Below are positions 1 to 7,101 of a stretch of DNA of 9,429 nt, piece by piece. The translations under genes and the position numbers were made by a program. This stretch comes from Oscillospiraceae bacterium (GTDB taxonomy: Bacteria; Bacillota; Clostridia; Oscillospirales; Oscillospiraceae), in the NCBI GenBank assembly GCA_031272845.1, contig JAISTA010000125.1, positions 1 to 9,429 of the forward strand. The letters are read 5' to 3'. Within the stretch, counting starts at the first letter, position 1; each line of letters opens with the position of its first letter. The notes beneath the pieces were generated by a model. It saw only the letters and a list, made by a program, of their open reading frames with translations. It was not told the DNA's origin and did not search any database.

Positions 1-1185
1 GGCGGGTTAGGCGCTAAGCTTGAGCTTATCGCAGTGCTTTTTGCGGGCTTTGGCGGTCTTGCTTTTTTCTAGTACGCAGACTTCTTTCTGGCAAACCTGA
101 ACGGTCTGCCGGGCGTTGACCTTCCGCTGCTGAAAATTGCGCTGCCAATCGGCATTTCGTTTTACACGTTCCAGCTGCTGTCCTACGACATAGACCTGTA
201 CCGGGGCGATACCGCCGTTCAGAAAAATCCGCTGCTGCTGGCGACCTACGTCGCGCTGTTTCCGCAGCTTATCGCAGGGCCGATTGTGCGCTATGTGGAC
301 GTTGCGCGCGAGCTTGACCGACGCAAAGCCTCTTTTGAGGATTTTGGGATAGGCGCGCGGCGGTTTGCCGCCGGACTCGCCAAAAAGGTGCTTATAGCGA
401 ACACTCTTGCCGAGGTTGTCAGCATTTTTGCGGCGGAAAACAACGCTCTTGCCGCGTGGCTGTACCTTATCACCTACGGCTTGCAGATATATTTCGACTT
501 TTCGGGTTACTCCGACATGGCAATCGGCCTCGGCAGAATACTCGGCTTTAGGTTTCTCGAAAACTTCGACTATCCGTACATTTCGCGCAGCATAACAGAG
601 TTCTGGCGCAGGTGGCACATCAGCCTGTCCAGCTGGTTCCGCGATTACGTCTACATACCGCTCGGCGGCAACAGGCGCGGAGCCGTACGTCAGGTGCTGA
701 ACATACTTGTTGTGTGGCTTTTGACCGGGTTCTGGCACGGTGCCGGGTGGAATTTTATCCTGTGGGGCGTGTATTTCGGGCTGCTTTTGCTTATTGAAAA
801 GTTCCTGCTGAATAAGCCGCTGCAAAGGCTGCCGTCGGTTTTGCGGCGCGTGTACGTTATCGCGCTTGTGCTGGTTAGCTGGGTGTTTTTCAACTCGTTT
901 TCAGCGGGAGAGATCGCTCACCGTTTCGGGCTTATGGTCGGAGCGGGAGGTGCGGTTACGGCTAAGACGCTCTATTATCTGCGGAGCTACCTTGTGCCGA
1001 TACTTATCGCCGTTATCGGCGCGACGCCGCTGCCGAAAAAGCTGCTCGGTCTCGCCGAAAGCAGGCGCATTGGGAAAGGCGTGCTTGTGGCGGCGGAGCC
1101 GGTTGCCGTTGCGGTGATACTCATCGCTGTTTCGGCGTATCTTGCGGACGGGTCGTTTAATCCGTTCATCTACTTCAGGTTTTAG
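1..1185 (+). CDS. MBOAT family O-acyltransferase (AlgI-like), 5'-partial, interrupted by an in-frame TAG
   Basis: Polytopic membrane O-acyltransferase of the AlgI/PatA/DltB group, which moves acyl (usually acetyl) groups across the membrane for modification of extracellular polysaccharide. The reading frame is open from base 1, so the start lies outside the window. A TAG at 70-72 interrupts it, and the frame is then open again for 370 codons to the TAG at 1183-1185. Family hallmarks are intact after the stop: YADFFLANLNG, PIGISFYTFQ, LFPQLIAGPIVRY, FWRRWHISLSSWFRDYVYIP (His codon 616-618) and GFWHGAGWNFILWG, whose His (codon 736-738) matches the proposed catalytic histidine. Family members usually read FFKYADFF, so the TAG replaces an expected Lys codon (AAG to TAG, one base). 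An ATG at 286 is the first Met after the stop but lies deep inside the conserved core and has no convincing ribosome binding site, so I do not take it as the native start. The gene pairs with the DHHW protein that follows. It may be a true pseudogene, a readthrough case or a sequence error. Confidence 0.85.
70..72 (+). other. In-frame amber codon inside the MBOAT gene
   Basis: The TAG sits between the codons for AFF and YADFF. Homologous acyltransferases carry Lys here (FFKYADFF), and AAG to TAG is a single transversion. Both flanks stay in the same frame, so this is a substitution and not a frameshift. TAG is also the ordinary terminator of several genes in this window (at 1183, 2362, 3687, 7056, 7495 and 8921), so genome-wide reassignment of TAG is unlikely. 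Confidence 0.85.
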
Positions 1186-1197
1186 GAGGGCGGGGAT

Positions 1198-2364
1198 ATG
1201 AAGCAGGATAAAATCAGGCACATTCTCACGGCCCTTGTGTTTGCCGCGATACTCGGCGCGGTGTTTGTTACGCGGCTTGCAGCCGCATCGCCGCAGCTAA
1301 TAGCAAGCGAGCGCCGCCCTGCGGCAAAGCTCGAGGAATTGACAGCCGCAAGCCTGATTTCTGGCAAGTACACCGGCAGCTTTGAGGATTTTGCCGCAGA
1401 CTCGTTTCCGTTTCGCGAGACGATGCGCAAGCTGCATTCACGCGTTGTATTCTCCGTTTTTCGGCAGACCGACAAGGGCGGGCTGTACCTCGGGGAGTCC
1501 GGTGCGGGGAAGTTTCAGGAAATCAACGCGGACGAATACAGGAAGATTGCCGCGAAAATACAGACGGTCGCCGATACGTGGCTGTACGACATGAACGTGC
1601 GCCTGTGCGTCATTCCGGACAAGAGCGTATTTGCCGGAAGCTGGTATCCCGGCTTTGAACCCGGTGCTGCCGCGCGGATTTTTGCCGAAGCTCTGCCGAA
1701 TATGCGGCAGTTAGATATTTCGGGGGCGCTTGCGTCAGGCGACTTTTACCGCACGGATCTGCACTGGAATCAGGCGCGGCTTGCGCCTGTACTCGCCGCG
1801 CTCGGGAGTGAGCTGACAGGCGATCCGTGGGTTATTGACGCGGCGCAAACCCGCACGGTCGGCGAATTTTCCGGCGTGTATCCGGGACAGCTTGCCCTGC
1901 CTGTCGCGCCGGACACCGCGACGATTATCGAGGCGCCGCATGTGACTGCCGAATACCTTCTCGGCACGGGAAGCTTCATTCCCGGCCCTGTTTATGACGA
2001 CGGCACGGGCGCGCAGTACGACTTTGCCGCGCTGTACAACCTGAAAACGGCGGGTGAGTCGCACGGCTTTTTGTCGATTGACCCGTACAATCTGTTTCTG
2101 TGCGGCCCGCAGATGATAATCCGCCTGACAAACGCCGAAAACGCGGGCAGCGGCCGCCATTTGTACATTTTCCGCGACTCCTTTTCGTCGTCGCTCGCGC
2201 CGCTTATCGCGGAATATTCCGGCTACGAGACTGTTACGCTGGTAGATCTGCGGTATATTAACGCGCGGCTGCTCGGCGAGTTTGTTGAGCTTGTGCCGGG
2301 GTCGGACGCGCTGTTTATGTACGGTTCGCAGATTTTCGGCGACGCTTCCATTCTTATGGTGTAG
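1198..2364 (+). CDS. DHHW family protein, AlgJ/AlgX-like SGNH-type O-acetylation partner
   Basis: A 388-residue protein that probably works outside the membrane with the upstream MBOAT to transfer acetyl groups to a surface polysaccharide. The N-terminus has a short basic stretch and then one hydrophobic segment (about residues 8-29), which suggests a signal anchor or signal peptide. The motif YRTDLHWNQ contains D187, H189 and W190, matching the D-x-H-W signature of AlgJ/AlgX/DHHW proteins. FRDSFSSSLAPL holds S328 in the context expected of the SGNH nucleophile (RDSF). LVDLRYIN near the C-terminus is also typical. The start is fixed by AGGAGG at 1184-1189, which overlaps the stop codon of the MBOAT gene and sits 8 nt before the ATG. 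The two genes are therefore co-transcribed. The family assignment is firm; the actual acceptor polymer is unknown. Confidence 0.82.
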   Translation: MKQDKIRHILTALVFAAILGAVFVTRLAAASPQLIASERRPAAKLEELTAASLISGKYTGSFEDFAADSFPFRETMRKLHSRVVFSVFRQTDKGGLYLGESGAGKFQEINADEYRKIAAKIQTVADTWLYDMNVRLCVIPDKSVFAGSWYPGFEPGAAARIFAEALPNMRQLDISGALASGDFYRTDLHWNQARLAPVLAALGSELTGDPWVIDAAQTRTVGEFSGVYPGQLALPVAPDTATIIEAPHVTAEYLLGTGSFIPGPVYDDGTGAQYDFAALYNLKTAGESHGFLSIDPYNLFLCGPQMIIRLTNAENAGSGRHLYIFRDSFSSSLAPLIAEYSGYETVTLVDLRYINARLLGEFVELVPGSDALFMYGSQIFGDASILMV

Positions 2365-2390
2365 GTGCGTTGCAAAACAATACGCAAACA

Positions 2391-2429
2391 AATCCCCCGA
2401 CGGAAAGCTGTTTTCTGTCGGGGGATTTT
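2391..2429 (+). terminator. Intrinsic terminator after the O-acetylation genes
   Basis: An inverted repeat pairs 2391-2406 (AATCCCCCGACGGAAA) with 2412-2427 (TTTCTGTCGGGGGATT) around a 5-nt loop. All 16 positions pair, one of them as a G-U wobble. A short T run (2426-2429) and a T-rich stretch follow. It lies 27 nt after the DHHW stop codon and separates that module from the operon downstream. The outer flanks (CGCAAA... and ...TTTGCG) can extend the stem imperfectly, so it might also act on the other strand. Confidence 0.8.
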
Positions 2430-2469
2430 GCGTTGTTCCGATTTTTACTATATCGCGGCCGTTGCGGCG

Positions 2470-2478
2470 TGCTAAAAT
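2470..2478 (+). promoter_or_regulatory. Possible extended -10 promoter element of the amine-oxidation operon
   Basis: TGCTAAAAT fits the extended -10 pattern TGnTATAAT with one mismatch in the hexamer. It lies between the terminator and the first gene of the operon, leaving a leader of about 50 nt. I see no good -35 hexamer at the normal distance, so the call is weak. A promoter must exist somewhere in 2430-2520 if the terminator works. Confidence 0.25.
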
Positions 2479-2537
2479 CGTGTCACAATTTAAGTATATT
2501 TATCCGCAAAAAGCGGGCGGTTTTGGAGGAAAACGCA

Positions 2538-3689
2538 ATGCCGGACACACGAATTGATTTTATTTATCTCAGCGAAGAAGATATGATAAAGGCCGGGGTT
2601 ACCGATATGAAGGCCTGCGTCGAGGCTATTGAGGAAATGTTCCGCCTTATGAAGGTAGGGGATTACCGTATGGCGGGTGCTAACGGCAACTCGCACGGCG
2701 CGATGGTCAATTTTCCGGCGGAGCCAGCGTTCCCCAATATGCCGAAGGACGGGCCTGACCGCCGCTTTATGGCAATGCCGGCGTACCTCGGCGGAAAGTT
2801 CGATATGGCGGGTATGAAATGGTACGGCTCGAACGTCGAAAACCGCAAAAAAGGCCTGCCGCGCTCGATTCTTATGCTTATGTTAAACGACAAGGACACA
2901 GGAGCGCCGCTTGCCTTAATGTCCGCCAATATTCTTTCGGCTTACCGCACGGGCGCTGTTCCGGGAGTTGGCTTTAAGTACTTTGCGCCGGAAAACGCGG
3001 CTGCCTGCGGTATTATCGGCCCCGGCGTTATGTCTAAAACGGCGTTTGACGCCGTTATGGCGACTCGTCCCGGGATCGTTTCGCTGAAAATCAAGGGTTC
3101 TTCGCCCGAATCGCCGTCAGCCGCGGGCTTTGCCGCGTGGGTGCGCGAAAAACACCCGACAGTCACCGATATTGAGATCGTCGATACAATTGAACAGGCC
3201 GTGCGCGGCTGCGATATAGTCGAGCTGGCGACCTCGTCTCCGACGGGAGACCCAAGCTCCTATCCGTACATTGCGGAGGAATGGATTAAGCCCGGCGCGA
3301 TAATCGCCTGTCCCGCCTCCGCCCGGTTTGACGATGATTTTCTCATAAACCGCGCGCGGAGCGTTGCGGATAACATCATGCTCTACGAGGCGTGGTTCGA
3401 GGAGTATCACTCGGAGGACTGCCCCGCTTACAACACAATTCCGATTCCGGCCGTGCACGTTATGGAGCTTATCGCGGCAGGCAAAATGCAAAAGGAACAG
3501 CTCGACGATCTGGGCGATGTGCTGATCGGCAAGGCGCCTGTACACCGCAAAAAGGACGAGGTCACGATTTATTCCGTCGGCGGTATGCCGACAGAGGACG
3601 TTGCCTGGGGTACGATCGTATACCGCAAGGCACTTGAGCTGGGTATCGGCGTAAAGCTGAACCTGTGGGACGTGCCGTATCTGCGATAG
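2538..3689 (+). CDS. Ornithine cyclodeaminase/mu-crystallin family protein, first gene of an amine-oxidation operon
   Basis: A 383-residue NAD(P)-binding protein of the ornithine cyclodeaminase/mu-crystallin superfamily, whose members act on amino acids or their imines. The start at 2538 is chosen because GGAGG at 2525-2529 sits 8 nt upstream; an in-frame ATG at 2370 would run the protein back through the terminator. Visible family features are RRFMAMPAYL (about 75-84), K94 in GMKWYGSN, R137 in SAYRTGA, and the Rossmann glycine turn IIGPGVMSK with G161 and G163. The C-terminal region YSVGGMPTEDVAWGTIVYRKALELGIG is typical of the fold. The usual ornithine cyclodeaminase signature (DAVGGDxPGKTEL) is absent; the corresponding area reads CPASARFDDDF. 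From memory, similar clostridial proteins are sometimes labelled 'tyramine oxidase subunit B'; I cannot verify that label or its biochemical basis. It may be an imine reductase, a cyclodeaminase or a partner of the dehydrogenase encoded next to it. Confidence 0.85.
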   Translation: MPDTRIDFIYLSEEDMIKAGVTDMKACVEAIEEMFRLMKVGDYRMAGANGNSHGAMVNFPAEPAFPNMPKDGPDRRFMAMPAYLGGKFDMAGMKWYGSNVENRKKGLPRSILMLMLNDKDTGAPLALMSANILSAYRTGAVPGVGFKYFAPENAAACGIIGPGVMSKTAFDAVMATRPGIVSLKIKGSSPESPSAAGFAAWVREKHPTVTDIEIVDTIEQAVRGCDIVELATSSPTGDPSSYPYIAEEWIKPGAIIACPASARFDDDFLINRARSVADNIMLYEAWFEEYHSEDCPAYNTIPIPAVHVMELIAAGKMQKEQLDDLGDVLIGKAPVHRKKDEVTIYSVGGMPTEDVAWGTIVYRKALELGIGVKLNLWDVPYLR

Positions 3690-3727
3690 GCGCGGAAATT
3701 GACTATTACTATGAGGCGGACATAATA

Positions 3728-4051
3728 ATGCGGATTGAAAATCACCCGATATTGGGAGAGCCGGAGGACGCGCGCGAGGTTTTCTTTACCTTTGATGGAA
3801 AGCAAATTAAAGGGCGGGAGGGCGAGCCGATTGCCGCGGCTCTGCGCGCAAACGGCGTTTTAACCCACCGCTATACAAAAAAACTCGGACTGCCGCGCGG
3901 TGTGTTCTGCGCGATAGGCAGATGTACGGACTGCGTTATGGTGGTCAACGGACGGCCAAACGTCAGAACGTGCGTAACGCCGCTCGCCGAGGGCACGGCG
4001 GTTGAAACTCAGTACGGCGCGGCGGCAAGACGCGGGGAGGCGGGCAAATGA
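3728..4051 (+). CDS. [2Fe-2S] binding protein, HcnA / sarcosine oxidase alpha N-terminal type
   Basis: A 107-residue small electron-transfer protein equivalent to HcnA or to the N-terminal domain of the heterotetrameric sarcosine oxidase alpha subunit. The sequence GVFCAIGRCTDCVMVVNG followed by RTC gives four cysteines, C61, C66, C69 and C82, spaced C-x4-C-x2-C-x12-C, as expected for a plant-type ferredoxin-fold [2Fe-2S] site. The N-terminal part (FTFDGKQIKGREGEPIAAAL) matches the beta-grasp entry of this family. I chose the ATG at 3728, which gives the usual family length and N-terminus (MRIENHP). A GAGG at 3713-3716 lies 11 nt upstream, a little far. An in-frame ATG at 3665 would overlap the previous gene and add unrelated residues. 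The stop overlaps the next gene by 4 nt (ATGA), so translation is probably coupled. Confidence 0.87.
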   Translation: MRIENHPILGEPEDAREVFFTFDGKQIKGREGEPIAAALRANGVLTHRYTKKLGLPRGVFCAIGRCTDCVMVVNGRPNVRTCVTPLAEGTAVETQYGAAARRGEAGK

Positions 4052-5625
4052 AGCGTTATGATTTGATTGTCGCAGGCGCGGGGCCGGCCGGACTTTCGGC
4101 GGCGGCTGAGGCCGCAAAATGCGGTATGCGCGTCGCCGTGTTTGACGAAAACGCAAAGCCGGGCGGACAGCTTTTCAAGCAGATCCATAAATTCTTCGGC
4201 TCAAAGGCGCACAAGGCAAAGATTCGCGGCTTCAATATCGGTTCGGAGCTTTTGGCCGAGGCCGAAAGGCTCGGCGTTGAGGTGTTTCTGAACGCGCCCG
4301 TTCTGGGACTGTACGACGGGCGGGAGATTCTTGTTCGAATCGGAGACGAAACGCGGCACTATAAGGGCGACAGCATAATCGTCGCAACAGGCGCGAGCGA
4401 AAATATGCTGGCGTTTCCCGGCTGGACGCTTCCGGGCGTTATGGGTGCGGGGGCCGCGCAAACTATGATGAACATTAACCGCGTACGTCCGGGCAGCAGG
4501 GTTCTGATGCTCGGCAGCGGAAATGTCGGACTTGTCGTGGGGTTTCAGCTGCTTCAGGCGGGGTGCGAGGTCGTCGCTGTGGCGGACGCGGCTCCGCGCG
4601 TCGGCGGATACGGCGTTCACGCGGCAAAGCTTGCGCGGTGCGGCGTTCCGTTTTACCTGTCGCACACGATTGTCCGCGCCGAGGGGTCGGACTGTGTGAC
4701 CGGGGTCACAATCGGCGAGGTGGACTCCGGCTGGAGCGTAATTCCGGGTACCGAAAAGCACTTTGACGCGGACACGATTTGCATAGCGGTCGGGCTGTCA
4801 AGCGCGACGGGACTGCTGAAAACGGCCGGCTGCGAAATGGAGGACAAAGGCCCGTTCGGACGGCTGCCTGTTTGCGATGAGTACGGACAAACGAGCATTA
4901 CCGGTATTTACGCCTGCGGGGACGTTTCCGGTATTGAGGAGGCCTCAAGCGCGATGATTGAGGGACGCATCTCCGGTGCGGCTGCCGCAAATTATCTCGG
5001 CTTTTTGCCGGACGCGGCGCTCAAGGCGCGAGCAGGCGAGCTTGAGCAGGCGCTTGAAGCTTTGCGCGAGGGTATGTTCGCCCCGAAAAATCGCGGCAAA
5101 ATACCGGACAAAACGGACGAGGGCTTTGACGTGTCGATGTCGCTGTTAACGCGCGGGTATCTGGACGACGCGGAGGTTGCAGGCTACCCCGGAGTCCGCT
5201 CCGCCGCCGGCACACACCCCGTGATCGAATGCACGCAGAACATTCCCTGCAACCCCTGTCAGGACGCGTGCCCGAAGGGCTGTATCACGGTAGGAGAGAA
5301 CATCGTCGCGCTGCCGCAGATAGACGCGGGTGCGGAGTGTATCGGCTGCGGCCTGTGCGTTGCGTCCTGCTCAGGTCAGGCGATATTTCTTGTGAATGAG
5401 GACATTGGGGGCGGGCTTGCGTCCGTCACGATACCGTATGAGTTTCTACCGGCGCCAAAGCCCGGAGATACAGGCGTGTGTCTCGGTCGGGACGGAAAGC
5501 CGGTTTGCCCGGGCGAGGTTTTGGAGTTCAAGAGCCCGCCCGCGTTTGACAAAACGGGACTGCTGACAGTAGCGGTGCCGCAGGCTTTTTGCGGCCGCGC
5601 GCGGTTTTGGAAAAGGGAGGCGTAA
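4048..5625 (+). CDS. FAD-dependent oxidoreductase with C-terminal two-cluster ferredoxin domain (HcnB/OoxA-like)
   Basis: A 525-residue flavoprotein subunit of an amine or amino-acid dehydrogenase. Residues 1-40 form the FAD Rossmann motif (VAGAGPAGLSAAAEA, glycines 10, 12 and 15) with GGQL just after. A second dinucleotide-binding motif, VLMLGSGNVGLVVGF, starts near residue 152. The FAD-closing motif GIYACGDVSGIEEASSAMIEGR is near 289-310. This matches the HcnB, OoxA and sarcosine oxidase alpha core. Unlike standard HcnB, it continues into an iron-sulfur region: cysteines 395, 401, 404, 408 and 412 (IPCNPCQDACPKGC), then 431, 434, 437 and 441 (CIGCGLCVASC), consistent with two [4Fe-4S] clusters. 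The BFD-type [2Fe-2S] domain that usually forms the HcnB C-terminus is instead the separate next gene. It overlaps the preceding gene by 4 nt and ends 3 nt before the following one. Confidence 0.88.
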   Translation: MKRYDLIVAGAGPAGLSAAAEAAKCGMRVAVFDENAKPGGQLFKQIHKFFGSKAHKAKIRGFNIGSELLAEAERLGVEVFLNAPVLGLYDGREILVRIGDETRHYKGDSIIVATGASENMLAFPGWTLPGVMGAGAAQTMMNINRVRPGSRVLMLGSGNVGLVVGFQLLQAGCEVVAVADAAPRVGGYGVHAAKLARCGVPFYLSHTIVRAEGSDCVTGVTIGEVDSGWSVIPGTEKHFDADTICIAVGLSSATGLLKTAGCEMEDKGPFGRLPVCDEYGQTSITGIYACGDVSGIEEASSAMIEGRISGAAAANYLGFLPDAALKARAGELEQALEALREGMFAPKNRGKIPDKTDEGFDVSMSLLTRGYLDDAEVAGYPGVRSAAGTHPVIECTQNIPCNPCQDACPKGCITVGENIVALPQIDAGAECIGCGLCVASCSGQAIFLVNEDIGGGLASVTIPYEFLPAPKPGDTGVCLGRDGKPVCPGEVLEFKSPPAFDKTGLLTVAVPQAFCGRARFWKREA

Positions 5626-5628
5626 GCA

Positions 5629-5943
5629 ATGACGGAGCGTAAGCTTTTATCCGATTTAGTTCCGCAGCCGGACGACGATATGGTCGTTTGCCGCTGCGAG
5701 GAGATAACAAAAGGCGAGATTCGCCGCGCGGTGCACGACGGAATGTTTAATATACACGAGGCGCGCCGGTTTTTGCGGTGCGGTATGGGGCTTTGTCAGG
5801 GTCAGACCTGCGGCCGGCTTGTCAAGGCGATTATCGCGCGCGAACTGGGAATTTCGCAGTCTGAGCTGGACGACGCGACAGGCCGCGCGCCGATGAGGCC
5901 GACGGAAATGCGAATAATCGCAAGCGAGGTATTCGGCGAATGA
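5629..5943 (+). CDS. BFD-type [2Fe-2S] protein, stand-alone equivalent of the HcnB/OoxA C-terminus
   Basis: A 104-residue protein of the bacterioferritin-associated ferredoxin-like [2Fe-2S] fold. VVCRCEEITKGEIRRAV gives C21 and C23, and RFLRCGMGLCQGQTCGRLV gives C51, C56 and C61. This is the CxC ... C-x4-C arrangement found at the C-terminus of HcnB, OoxA and sarcosine oxidase alpha, where it carries a [2Fe-2S] cluster between flavins. It ends with RPTEMRIIASEVFGE, resembling the tail of the fused versions. The ribosome binding site (GGGAGG, about 5614-5619) lies inside the end of the previous gene and the intergenic gap is 3 nt. The stop codon overlaps the next start (ATGA). It most likely assembles with the two flavoproteins encoded on either side. 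Confidence 0.85.
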   Translation: MTERKLLSDLVPQPDDDMVVCRCEEITKGEIRRAVHDGMFNIHEARRFLRCGMGLCQGQTCGRLVKAIIARELGISQSELDDATGRAPMRPTEMRIIASEVFGE

Positions 5944-7058
5944 GTAAAATAATTATAGTCGGCGCGGGGGCAATCGGAAACGCGGCGGCGTATTACCTTG
6001 CAAAGACCGGGGTGCAGGTGACCGTGCTTGAAAAAAGCCCGTATATCGGAAACGGCGGCTCGTCGCGCAACGGCGGCGGCGTGCGGCAGTCAGGGCGGCA
6101 CCCGGCCGAGCTGCCGCTTGTAATGTACGGTGTGAAAAATATATGGCCGTCGCTGTCTGACGAGCTGGGGATGGACATTGAGTATTACCGGGAGGGCAAC
6201 CTGCGGCTCGGCAAAACAGAGCAGCACCTAGAGATTCTGCGCGGCCTTGTCAAAAACGCGCAAGCCGGCGGCCTTGATATGCGTATGGTGGACAGCGCCG
6301 AGGCGCGGGAGCTCTGTCCGTACCTGTCAGGCGAGGTAATCGGCGCAAGCTGGTGCCCGACAGACGGACACGCGAATCCGCTGCTTGTGACGCTGGCGTA
6401 TTACAGCGCGGCACGGCGGCTTGGCGTGACCTTTGTTTCGGGAGCGCAGGTGACCGCTCTGCGCAAGCTGCGCGGACGCGTTACTGCGGTCGTCACAGCG
6501 GACGGCACTGTTTATGAGGCGGACGGCGTAATCGTTGCCGCCGGGTATGACAGCCGAAAGCTGTTGGGCTCAGTCGGACTTGACGTGCCGATGAACCCGG
6601 TTGTTCTCGAAACGCTTGTTACAGAGGAGTCGCCCCCGCTGTTTTACCAGATGCTCGGCACCGCGATGGCGGACTTTTACGGACACCAGTCAACGCACGG
6701 GTCGTTTGTTTTCGGCGGAACGCACGGCCTTGAGCCGTACGCCGACGGCAGCCGCACGGTCGGGTCAAGCATATCCGCCTCAAGCACCTGCCGGGGTATA
6801 ATCGGCTTTTTCCCGGTGCTTAAAGAATTGAAAATCCTGCGCACATGGGCGGGCGTTATAGACGACTGTGCGGATCACATTCCGGTAATCGGCAACCCCG
6901 CTGAAACGCCGGGTCTGACTGTCGGCTGCGGCTTTTCGGGACACGGCTTCGGCCTGTCGCCGGTCGCGGGACTGCTGCTGAGCCAGCTTGCGCTCGGACA
7001 GGAGACGGCGCTGCCGCTCGATAAGTTCAGGTGCGACCGCTTTAAGGCTAAGGTGTAG
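5940..7058 (+). CDS. DAO-fold FAD oxidoreductase, catalytic subunit (HcnC/SoxB/OoxB-like)
   Basis: A 372-residue flavoprotein of the D-amino-acid oxidase / glycine oxidase / sarcosine oxidase beta superfamily, the subunit expected to oxidise the C-N bond of an amine or amino acid to an imine. The N-terminus IIIVGAGAIGNAAAYYLAKTG holds the FAD motif GxGxxG (8, 10, 13), with an acidic E at the end of the second strand (VTVLEKS). SSRNGGGVRQSGRHPAELPL (about 42-61) matches the region near the flavin in HcnC/SoxB proteins. DGHANPLLVTLAYYSAARRLGV and the C-terminal GCGFSGHGFGLSPVAGLLLSQL are standard for the family. Length is normal. It overlaps the BFD gene by 4 nt. In an anaerobe it is more likely a dehydrogenase passing electrons to the iron-sulfur subunits than an O2-using oxidase. 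The substrate (for example sarcosine, an opine, proline, hydroxyproline or an amine) cannot be read from the sequence. Confidence 0.88.
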   Translation: MSKIIIVGAGAIGNAAAYYLAKTGVQVTVLEKSPYIGNGGSSRNGGGVRQSGRHPAELPLVMYGVKNIWPSLSDELGMDIEYYREGNLRLGKTEQHLEILRGLVKNAQAGGLDMRMVDSAEARELCPYLSGEVIGASWCPTDGHANPLLVTLAYYSAARRLGVTFVSGAQVTALRKLRGRVTAVVTADGTVYEADGVIVAAGYDSRKLLGSVGLDVPMNPVVLETLVTEESPPLFYQMLGTAMADFYGHQSTHGSFVFGGTHGLEPYADGSRTVGSSISASSTCRGIIGFFPVLKELKILRTWAGVIDDCADHIPVIGNPAETPGLTVGCGFSGHGFGLSPVAGLLLSQLALGQETALPLDKFRCDRFKAKV

Positions 7059-7101
7059 CGGCGCGCATTTTCAAAAAAACACAGCAATTGGAGGACAAAA
7101 A

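Noticed and set aside
7..825. Long minus-strand open frame (272 codons) antisense to the acyltransferase gene
   Set aside because: It mirrors a strongly conserved MBOAT coding sequence, has no recognisable domain, is rich in Arg/Lys/Gln as expected of an antisense frame in GC-rich DNA, and no ribosome binding site was seen.
1735..2391. Minus-strand open frame (218 codons) antisense to the DHHW gene
   Set aside because: Basic, low-information composition and full overlap with a gene supported by motifs and a ribosome binding site.
2370..2537. Upstream in-frame extension of the cyclodeaminase-family gene
   Set aside because: It would translate through the terminator hairpin, adds residues unlike the family, and lacks the ribosome binding site that the ATG at 2538 has.
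4201..4761. Minus-strand open frame (186 codons) within the HcnB-like gene
   Set aside because: Shadow of the FAD oxidoreductase, with no domain or initiation signal.
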